A stretch of DNA of 64,000 nucleotides from Larix kaempferi (Eukaryota > Streptophyta > Pinopsida > Pinales > Pinaceae). The DNA is taken from positions 17,160,501 to 17,224,500 of the forward strand of contig BSBM01000643.1 of NCBI GenBank assembly GCA_027924585.1, in the 5' to 3' direction. The notes beneath the pieces are model-generated. The model did not search any database. It was not told the DNA's origin and saw only the letters and a list, made by a program, of their open reading frames with translations. Numbering within the stretch: the first letter of the stretch is position 1; the number at the start of each line of letters is the position of its first letter. Positions 56,148-64,000 of this stretch are shown in pieces. A program made the translations under genes and the position numbers.

Positions 56148-56810
56148 TGCTAACTAGTAGCAGCAGTTTCAATATTAAGCAAAAAAAATAAACTAAATCT
56201 AAATCTAAGCTACACTAACATGTGCATATCATAATAAAATTTTGAATTAAAAACAAGAACAAGAAAATATAGAAAATAAATTTGTATTGAAAATGGGGGC
56301 AAGCAAGTGCTTGCAATAGTAATACCTCCAAATGATGAAGATAGTTGAGATGCTCCAAGGATGAGCAGCTCCAAACTCCAAAGGGTCCTTTCTCCAAGGT
56401 TGCTACAATGGCCAAAAGCTCAAGGGAGATTTTGGCAGCATGAGGATAGGAATATGAATGGATCTGAAATGAGGAGCCCCTACCACCTTTTTATAGGTTT
56501 TGGTGGTGGGGAATACCATTTGTGGTTTTGTGGAAACCAATGGTATTGACCAACATGGTTTAGGTACTTTTCCCTCCTTTTTCCTTTTTATTATTTTTAT
56601 TCCCTTTTTAATATTTTTTGGGAATTTGGACCCTTTTTTAGGGTTTTTTATGTTTTTTTAGGAAAAATAATCTTTTTGAGTGGGAAAAGGGGTGTACTAA
56701 GGCCTTTTGGTGACCTTTTGTTGGCTTCAGAGGCTCAAATGGTGAAAAAGTGGACAAATGGGTCATGTGAATAGGGAAATGAGCTAGTGAGCACTTTTTG
56801 GGTGTTAACA
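56148..56810 (-). repeat. 3' LTR of the non-autonomous element
   Basis: On the minus strand it begins TGTTAACACCC after the purine-rich CAGGGGGCAATC and ends TTAGCA. The ends TGTTA and TAGCA are near-perfect inverted repeats. A TATA box lies in the middle. The 5 bp next to the end on the plus strand are GCACC (56,143-56,147), the expected target duplication. Its partner would be outside the window. Confidence 0.7.
56487..56497 (-). promoter_or_regulatory. LTR TATA box
   Basis: CCTATAAAAAGG on the minus strand lies 315 nt into the LTR. It is the likely U3 promoter core of the element. Confidence 0.6.
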
Positions 56811-56823
56811 GATTGCCCCCTGA
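56811..56823 (-). other. Polypurine tract
   Basis: CAGGGGGCAATC on the minus strand precedes the LTR start directly. Its purine run is short and interrupted by C and T, so this is tentative. Confidence 0.5.
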
Positions 56824-58069
56824 TGTGTGAGGGAAGGAGCTCATCATATGGCTGATAGACATCATAGTTCTTTTGTATTTTTTCTGGGGTTTGGAGAGGA
56901 GAAGAGATCGTTTGGAGTCTGGATCCACGGACCTTGGAAGCTGCAAAAAATAAACAAATTTTACATGGCCTCAATATGAATGAGGAATAATCTCTGATAA
57001 TGGACGAGGTGGGTATACCCATGCTTGTATCAAGATATATACATAACAATTAGTCTCAAGAAAGGGGATCTAATACATAAAAAAAAAATATACTGGTACA
57101 TCATAATGGTCCAGAGGGGACATTATTTTGGGATGTACTCATGATCATGACTGATCTCAATAACTGATACACTGGAATAACTGATCAACGGCTGAAACTG
57201 AAGGTGTTCAACATCTGTAGGGACTCAAAGAGTGTGAGTCATCTCTGAGAATTAATGTAACTGTATACTCAGGGGAGTATGAAGCTAGGGTAAATCTGAA
57301 TACTGTCACCATGCGCAACCCGGATATCTATAGGAAAAGTATAACTGGTTGTATCCATAGGTAGACTCTCAAATGTGGAGGAGTCAGATGGTATCCGGGG
57401 TCTTCGACTAATAACTGAACGGACCGATGCCCCATGCGAGTCTCAACGATGTGATTAAGGTGTTGAAGTCGAGCATGTGAGAAACAACCATTTGGAGAGG
57501 CACTGAGGACTCTTCTCGAAATGATTCGTAGGCACTCATCATAAATGGTGATGAGTCCAAGACACAGGGACCTCTAGGTCTATCCTCTGGAATAAATTTG
57601 GTTGTCGTCGACAGAGGGAGACCAGCAACTAACAAGACAATGATGTTTCCTTGATAGGAGCGCGAGGTGTAGAACTGAAGTGTGGTAGTACTAATGGTAG
57701 GACTGACATACTTGGGGGGTGGGAAGTAACTGGGGTCATATAGTGGGTAGACTCAAACTTCCTTTGTTCAGAGCAAGATGACATGGTTGACCTAGCAGCG
57801 TAGGGAACTGACTTGTAGGTGTGGGTATCATTGCTTTTAGGGACTAAAGGGTATATACTGACTCTAGGGGGGTCAAGTTGATGGGTGTTGTCGAGGGATT
57901 CTCAGGGTGACATACTGCAGAATACTCTGAACAAAGGTGACCAAAAAAGGGGGGAAGCTGCCCTATGAATAGATGTGATCTGTTGTAGCGCCAAGGGGCA
58001 CCATTGGTACCTTCTTCATAGTTTTAATGAGCTCCAAGAAGGGATAAAAGTGTGCTCTGAAATGGTACT
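56824..58069. other. 3' non-coding region of the non-autonomous element
   Basis: No ORF with a recognisable domain on either strand. It is less AT-rich than the intergenic DNA further left and shows no repeat of note. It leads into the hairpin array. Confidence 0.5.
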
Positions 58070-58552
58070 GTCCTGTGGATTTGTGAGCCCAGGACTGTTC
58101 GTGCTCATTGGTGCTTTCATTTTTAAGGAGTCTGAAAACGATAAGAAGACTCTGCAGTGGTTATGACTACTGTCCTGTTTGTTTTACGAGCCCAGGATGG
58201 TGATTGCTCATGGTCGCTTTCATGTTTAGAGAGTCTGAAAGCGGTAAGGGGAATCCATTGGTGTTCTTTTTCGTAAGTTTAGTCTCCAAGGCCCGAAAAA
58301 GCATAAAATGATGCAGATGGAGAACTCTTCTAGCCGATGTGGCTAGAGTATTCCTTTTTCGTAATTAGTCTACAAGGTCCGAAAAAGGGGTAAACTTATA
58401 CCAGGTAGACGCCCTTTCAGATACGTTTAGCGAGCATGAAAGGAAGCAAGATTGCTCGGTGATCTTTTCATTGTTTTAGGAGTGAGAAAAGAGCTTAACA
58501 GAAACTCCCTAAGTGCCTTTTTCGTAAAAGGGATTGCTCGGCCCGAAGAAGG
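58070..58552. repeat. Nine consecutive short hairpins
   Basis: Inverted arms follow one another about every 40-60 bp. The first is TCCTG/CAGGA (58,071-58,094). TTTCA/TGAAA (58,116-58,135) and TCCTG/CAGGA (58,173-58,197) follow. Next come GCTTTCA/TGAAAGC (58,216-58,242), CTTTTTCG/CGAAAAAG (58,266-58,301) and CCTTTTTCG/CGAAAAAGG (58,353-58,388). The last are CCTTTCA/TGAAAGG (58,413-58,443), CTTTTC/GAAAAG (58,464-58,491) and CCTTTTTCG/CGAAGAAGG (58,516-58,552). Loops of about 10-22 nt often share TTTAG-GAGTCT or AAGGCC words. Arms differ between hairpins but complement within each. Confidence 0.85.
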
Positions 58553-58585
58553 GATAAAATCATACCGAACAACAAGGGATTGATG

Positions 58586-59325
58586 GGAGTGAGAAAAGGT
58601 CTCAAGCATCATCATGTGTGCGGGATACTGGATCTGGTGACATAAAGATTGTCAACAAGGGGCAACGACCATTGTGGCATGCAAATCGAGGTAATGAGAG
58701 GGCATTTTGAAAAAGTGGCCGAAAAGTATGGGTGTGAGAGCGAGAAATGATCTCAAGCATCGTCACGAGCACGGAAAAATGAATCCGGCAATATAAGGTT
58801 CATAAAAAACGGACGCTGATCGATGTGGCACGCAAACCGAGGCAACGAGGGGGCATTGAAAAAATGCCCTAAAAATCAGGGCGTGAGAGCGAGAAATGAT
58901 CTCAAGCATCATCACGAGCGCGGAAAATTGAGTCCGACGATATAAAGATTGTCGAAAATGGAGAACGGAAGATGTGGCGCGCAAACCGATGTGACGAGGG
59001 GGCGTGGAAAAAATGACCAAAAAATCTGGGCGTGAGAGCGAGAAATCATCTCAAGCTTCATCACGAGCGCGGAAAACTGAATCCGGCGATATAAAACCTG
59101 TCAAAAACGGAGAACGGCGGATGTGGCACCCAAACTGAGGCGACGAGGGGGCATGGGAAAAATGCCCGAAAAATCTGGACATGAGAGCGAGAAATGATCT
59201 CAAGCATAGTCACGAGCGTGGAAAACTGAATCCAGCGATATAAGGCTAGCCAAAAAAGGAAGACGGCCGATGTGGCACGCAAACCGAGGCGACAAGGGTG
59301 TCTAAAAAATGGTCAAAAAATGGAC
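58586..59325. repeat. Five 149-bp tandem repeats
   Basis: Units start GAGAGCGAGAAATGATCTC at 58,736, 58,885, 59,034 and 59,183, with a more divergent first unit at about 58,586. Spacing is exactly 149 bp. Each contains ATCACGAGCGCGGAAAA, a GATATAA block and AACCGAGGCGACGAGGGGG. They begin about 70 bp downstream of the coding stop of the element, are CpG-rich, and adjoin the hairpin array. Confidence 0.92.
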
Positions 59326-59395
59326 CTGATGAAAATAGGAAAAGGAAAAAACTAGCATGAAGTTCAGTCATGGACAGTGGTGTCCATGCGGTTTA

Positions 59396-62300
59396 CTATG
59401 GGTAAAAACGCTTGAGGTACAACCCGTTGCGTGGGTTGCGGAGGGGGTTGCCTTCTGAATCGGTCAAAATGTATGCCCCTTGTCCGAGGCAAGTGTGGAT
59501 AATATATGGGCCTTGCCACATGGATACAAACTTTCCTTTTCCAGTTTTGTCATGAGCCTGATCATAGGCGAGGACAAGGTCCCCTTCGGAAAAAGTTCTT
59601 GGGTGGACGTGTTTATCATAATTCAATTTGGATCGGTTCTTGGCTGCTTCCATGGTTTGAAGGGCTGTGCGCCGATCTTCATCGGCCTGCTCTAGGAGTA
59701 GTAAGCGTTGCTCGATGTGGATGACAGGAGAAATATTGGGCATGTTATTATCCTCGGAAGAATCAGGAGTAGAAATAGGGTCCTTGAACCAGTCAACTTT
59801 AGTAGGAAGGAAATGTTTAGACTCAACTGCAAATTGGGTAGCGGTGGTGGATGAGGTCTCTTCTAGGAGGAAGTGTGAACGAGGGTGCATGTCTTCCCAG
59901 GGATAATCAGGGGCTATAGGAGCCTCAAGAATCTTGTCATCATTGCGGGAGCTTTGAGTGGTCACATCAAGTGATGAGGTAGTGGTAGTCGAAGAGATCA
60001 TATAAATGGTGTTAATCTCTCCGGATGAGGATGATGCGGGAGGGTAGATCTCCTCGATAGTAGGGGGTACCGTCTCAAGGTCCAAATTATTCATCTCGTA
60101 GAGAGCTGCTCTGTAATCTGGGATGTCAGGACAGTGATGTGAGTAGTGACCGTAAACACCGCATATGGCACAAGGGTGGTTAGTGCGCAGTGATTTATCA
60201 CGAGGCTTGGGATTTGGATCGAGCTTGACAACCGGGATGTTGGGGTCGTCGTCCAGCATTTGCATGTGTTCCTGTAATGCAGGTAACTGTGGACACTGAT
60301 GGGTTGGATGGCCTAACTCATCACACAACGAACATTCAAGAGGAGCACGAAACACAAGGGGAGGATTAACTGCTTTGGGAGGAGGCACGACAGTGTATGG
60401 TTGTGGGCCTCTGCCTCTAGTGGGTCTGATGAGAGGGGGGAGATTCGTAGATGACGAAGGAGTAGTGATACCCGGAGGTGGTTGGGTAGAAGTAACAATG
60501 GGTTGCACCGGTTGCAGGATGACATTTGGTGTCGGCGGGGGAATGGGAGGCGAAATATACCACACGGGTAATCCCAAGGTTAACCCGGGGAGACTAAGGG
60601 TAGCCATAACCGGAGCGCTTACTACGCCCGAAGGAGGGAATAGAAAGGGGATTGTGTGGATGGGTGTAACCCCAATGTGACTAGGTACCAATGGTGGTTT
60701 AGGTAACAAGGATGGTTGATTACCAGGTGTTTGTGTATTCTGTGAAAGAGTACAGAGGTTTGCGACGTGGATTTCTGGTGACGGTGGTGTAATGGACTGG
60801 AATGTAGAGGTCATCGGCGCCTCGGAGTAAAGTCCGGGTCCCACAGAGGAAACAAACGATGTATTTTCACCACAAATAGGTTGTTCCACCATGGGGAGAA
60901 CATTTTCAGGTGCAGCGGGGGCCTTGGGATCGTAATAGGTGAGTTGGTCCACCTTGACCACGCATCCCTCATGGGGGAACTGCATGGTATGAAAAACGGA
61001 TGAGGCAACAGCCCGCATGGCATACATGTAACTACGGCCAAGTAAAAGGTTATAGTCAAGTTGGGCATTGATGACCTCAATGTCAATGAGCACGGTTTTA
61101 CCCGCGAGCTGGACAGGGACATTAGGTAAGAGACCCTGGGGTTGAGCCAAACGGCTGTCGTAGGCTCGCAACGTAGTGGTGGACTGCTGGAGAGTAGGAG
61201 ATCCCAACTTCTGCCAAATGAATGTGGACATGACGCATGTAGAGGCCCCTTCATCGATAATGCACCGATGGATGAAAAGATTCCGAACAGAAATGGAAAC
61301 TTGGAATGCTAAACTGGAAGGCAGTCGTGGTTCGGACTCGTCTGAATCGAATGCGATCAGTTGTGAATCATTGGGGTCAATAGCGCCAATGTCAGAGAGC
61401 AAAGTCTTGCGCTGCGAAGGACAGTTTTTAAAGACTTCCAAAGCAGACATGGCTGCAGGAGACTGGGCTAAGTCGTCGACAATGCTGTAATTTGACACAG
61501 CGCGAGCATTGGGGTTATTATTGATGCGACGAAGTGGGAAGCGAGGTGCTTTGGGAGCGCCATCAAGCGGAGTCGGGGGTATACGTAACGTCTGATCTAT
61601 GGGATTAACGTTAGTGTTCTTGTTGGCGGGAGGGGCTTCATAGGTGAAGCCATATTGGTTCCGACGGGTTTGGAGGTTGGCGTCGGTGGTTGACATCATC
61701 AACAAGTGGTGAGTACCTAAATCAAACATGGGTTGATCAGGAGCGGCATAAGTGATTTGTTGTGGTGGCACGTTGCCCTGAGGGGGAGCTAACGGCTAAG
61801 TGTTCACTACACCTTGGTTTGGAAAGGGGTTTTGCAACACCAAAGGTTGATGTTGTGGTGGTGGAGGGTTGGGTGGCTGCTGAGGAGCCGCTTGCCCCTG
61901 ACGATGGGCATCGTCAGTCCAGAGTTGCCGAGCTCCCTCCAAATGTGGGCAAGCATGTGTGTAATGGCCATAGACCCCGCAAATAGAACAAGGATGGTTT
62001 GTTCTAAGATTACTATTTTTGGGCTGCCTGGGATTACGATCTGGATTCTGGTTAGGAGGCGCAGCGTTATTATTTTGCGGAGGATTGGGAGGTGGAGGAC
62101 CTTGCTGATGCTGTTGGTTATTACCATGGTTACGTCCTATTCCACGGTTCTGTTGCGCACCTTGGTTGCGCTGGTTGTTCTGGTGCTGGGGCTGGTTGTG
62201 CTGTGTGTACACTTGCCCTTGAGCAGTGGGAGGATTTTGGTTCGCTGCAGGTGCGGGAGCAGGTTGTGGTGGATAATAAACCGGTGGGGTTGGAAGTGGA

Positions 62301-62434
62301 CCAGATACCTGCTGGGGTTGTTGGTAACCCTGAGCTATTGGAGGTGTTGGGTTAGCTGTCGCAGCTAGCTGTGGGTAGTACACCGGTTGAGGTGCGGCTG
62401 GGGGGGCATATGTGGGTGGTGCATGACCAAAGCA
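59396..62434 (-). CDS. Protease, three zinc knuckles and integrase C-terminus in one frame
   Basis: This continues the gag frame. After a TAG (62,435) come a proline/glutamine-rich segment and zinc knuckle CSICGVYGHYTHAC. A second TAG (61,796) follows, then 791 uninterrupted codons. These hold a retroviral-type protease (CIIDEGASTCVMS, YNLLLGRSYMYAM), a proline-rich linker and two more knuckles (CSLCDELGHPTHQC and CAICGVYGHYSHHC). A serine/threonine-rich stretch leads to an integrase C-terminal domain (SKLNYDKHVHPRTFSEGDLV, GKGKFVSMWQGPYII, NGLYLKRFYP). RT, RNase H and the DDE core are absent. The open frame across the fusion suggests selection or recent origin. Both TAG codons lie in glutamine-rich surroundings and could come from CAG, or be read through; the sequence cannot decide. 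Confidence 0.75.
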
Positions 62435-63960
62435 CTAAGGTGGACATGAAGGTCCATGGGTATGGTGGTGATGTGCCATGGGAGCATATGAATTGGTTGC
62501 CCCAGATTGAGATGTAGCCCGCGAAAGGTCGGGACCATGGCTAGGATGTGCAATGGAAAAGGGTTGGGGTTGCGAGGTCATACAACCAATGATGCCATCT
62601 GCGGCATGGGATGCCCCCGGCGCATCGTGTTGGGATGACTCGCCTCGAGGGGCATCCGGTATAATGGTATACAGATAACCCGACTGGGCGTAAATGAGAT
62701 CAAACTGTTGGGCTTTGAGGATGGCCTCTTCTTCAGACTGGGGTCTTTCAGATGCCACATCCTTCGCAATGAGAGGGAGGAGGGATTTTAGAAACCAATC
62801 TAGGAAGATACAGTCGTCTAACTTGATTTTGCAGAGGCTTCGGCATCGACACCACTCATGAATGTGGTCAGTGATGTGGGTGGCCATGTTCTGTCTGCAA
62901 GACAGTAGGATCTCGACGCCCGCATCATAGCGGACAGGTAACTGAAAGAACTGCAGGAAGGTCGAGGCAAGGGAGGTAAAGGTGGCATGTGTCCCATGGT
63001 GCTGCTCGATATACCACTTAGCTGCAGAGCCAGTGAAGGTGCGCTGTAACAGACGGAGGCGGACAGAGTCATCCACTATGGAGTTGGAGGAACACCATAG
63101 ATGGAAGGACACGATATGGTTCTGGGGGTCCTCACCTACCTTGCCCTCAAACTTAGGGATGTTGGAGGGGAGTTTAGTGGGCATGTGAGGCCACGCAGGA
63201 TCCTGTCTGATAGGATCATTGGTGAGCTTGGCTAGGTCTGGTAAGTTCAGACTCGCCATGTAAGGTAAGGTAGCAGATGTATGTGGCGTGGTGACTGGGA
63301 CATGACTAGTCATGGTGGCATGATGTAGGGGTCCAGTAGTGCCTAAAGGTATGCTAGGTATTGAAGGTATGTGTCCTCCAATAGCTGTGGTCTGGTATGG
63401 GCCAGCATTTCCGAGTGCAACATGGGTTACACCAGGGTTAGGAATAGTAGTGGTGATTCCTGGAATCTGGGTTGTGGTACTTAGAGGGGGTGTGACCCCT
63501 ATGTTGGGCATACCCATAACAGGTGGTGGCCCTGTGTTGGGAATTCCTATAACAGGAGGTGGCCCTGTGTTGGGCATTCCTAAAGGTGGAGTGTTGCCCA
63601 TATTAGGCATACCTAGGGGGGTGGGTGTTTCCATGGATGGCACCGCAGTAGCAGGGTCTGTAGACGTCTCTCCTATGGTGCTGGTAAAAAGTGGGTCAAA
63701 TGGTGTTCCAGCCATAAGGTTGGTTGGGAACAACGCAGTGGGGTTTTCGGATTTTGCCTCAGAATCAGAGGTGAAGTGAGGGGTGTCAGAATCAGATGAC
63801 CGTATGGTTGACCGACGATGTGTCGAGTCAAGGGATAAGGCTCTACGTCGGTGACGTGGAGAGCCAAGTAGACTGAACTCTGGGAGTTCGCCCTGAAGAC
63901 GACGAGAGCATCTAAAATTCTCAATGGTGAGAAATAAGTTTTTGTGTAAAAATCTGTATG
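62435..63960 (-). CDS. Gag of the non-autonomous Ty3-type element
   Basis: An open frame runs from about 63,960, where no ATG is seen, or from ATG at 63,731-63,733, to TAG at 62,435. The first part has a basic stretch (RHRRRALSLDSTHRRS). It is followed by proline/glycine repeats of about 12-14 residues (GMPNTGPPPVIGIPNTGPPP). The capsid-type retrotransposon gag domain follows (KFEGKVGEDPQNHIVSFHLW, RLLQRTFTGSAAKWYIEQ, STFLQFFQLPVRYDAG). Gag would package the element RNA. The frame is in phase with the downstream protease and integrase part. It appears undamaged within the window. Confidence 0.78.
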
Positions 63961-64000
63961 TGTAAAATGGTAATGTATAAAAAACTCAAAACCCTAATGC

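Larger units (their letters stand above)
56148..64000 (-). mobile_element. Non-autonomous Ty3-type element lacking reverse transcriptase
   Basis: On the minus strand gag, zinc knuckles, protease and the last part of integrase occur in one frame (63,960 to 59,396). A 2.6 kb non-coding region, a purine run (56,811-56,823) and a 663-bp LTR (56,148-56,810) follow. RT, RNase H and the integrase core are missing. The 5' LTR and primer site lie beyond the window. It sits inside the gag of the Ty3 element to the left, so it is the younger of the two. Mobility would depend on enzymes from an autonomous relative. Confidence 0.78.

Noticed and set aside
60375-60680. Plus-strand frames in the 59-64 kb region as genes
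   Set aside because: They are antisense shadows of the minus-strand gag-protease-integrase frame, which is open because of its biased codon composition.
63673-63924. Separate small gene at the right edge
   Set aside because: It is another reading frame of the gag leader. The gag frame itself stays open through this stretch.
1-64000. tRNA, rRNA or other structural RNA genes
   Set aside because: The only tRNA-related matches are short primer-binding sites of retrotransposons. No cloverleaf or rRNA core was recognised.

Overview
The window looks like nuclear DNA of a plant with a large, repeat-filled genome. It is AT-rich, has GT-AG introns, nested LTR retrotransposons, an intronless LRR receptor-like protein and a decayed LRR fragment of the TIR-NBS-LRR type that is common in conifers. 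A gymnosperm is the best guess. This is inference; nothing in the window is diagnostic of a species.

Layout. 1-5 kb holds one apparently intact host gene, an LRR receptor-like protein on the minus strand, with six W-box motifs packed upstream of its start. 5-15.5 kb is dispersed repeat sequence, a possible 83-residue two-exon gene (9.0-9.4 kb) and a 1.8 kb Copia deletion derivative with LTRs and a TATAT target duplication. 15,554-24,729 is a complete but dead Ty3/Gypsy chromovirus (Tekay/Del type) with 1.72 kb LTRs and an AGTCT target duplication. It split an older repeat whose sister copy lies at 6.6-8.5 kb. 25.3-26.1 kb is the 5' end of another Copia element.

26.3-38.4 kb is the most unusual part. 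It appears to be a DNA transposon of about 12 kb with two converging, intron-containing genes. One is a nearly intact transposase of about 922 residues with a DDD-like pattern (best guess Sola-like), broken by one in-frame TGA and one 1-nt shift. The other encodes a 512-residue protein I do not recognise, on seven exons, with no visible break. Both ends carry arrays of the palindrome TTATTCGGCCGAATAA, including a near-perfect 104-bp palindrome on the left and three head-to-tail copies on the right. A second palindrome family is clustered behind the left end. A transposase plus an accessory protein, with arrays of dyad sites, recalls the TNPA/TNPD arrangement of En/Spm, but the protein family is different.

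38.4-49 kb is mostly non-coding, with gene scraps (an ankyrin fragment, a TNL-type LRR fragment), a foldback array of TCGATCGA palindromes and a dispersed repeat shared with 8.5-9.0 kb. 49.1-56.1 kb is the 3' part of a decayed Ty3/Gypsy element (minus strand, Tat/Athila-like RT) with a long extra ORF in the env position. Its gag is interrupted by a second Ty3-type element (minus strand, 56,148 to beyond the right edge). That element has gag, protease and only the C-terminal end of integrase in one reading frame, no reverse transcriptase, and a 2.6 kb 3' non-coding region with nine consecutive hairpins and five 149-bp tandem repeats.
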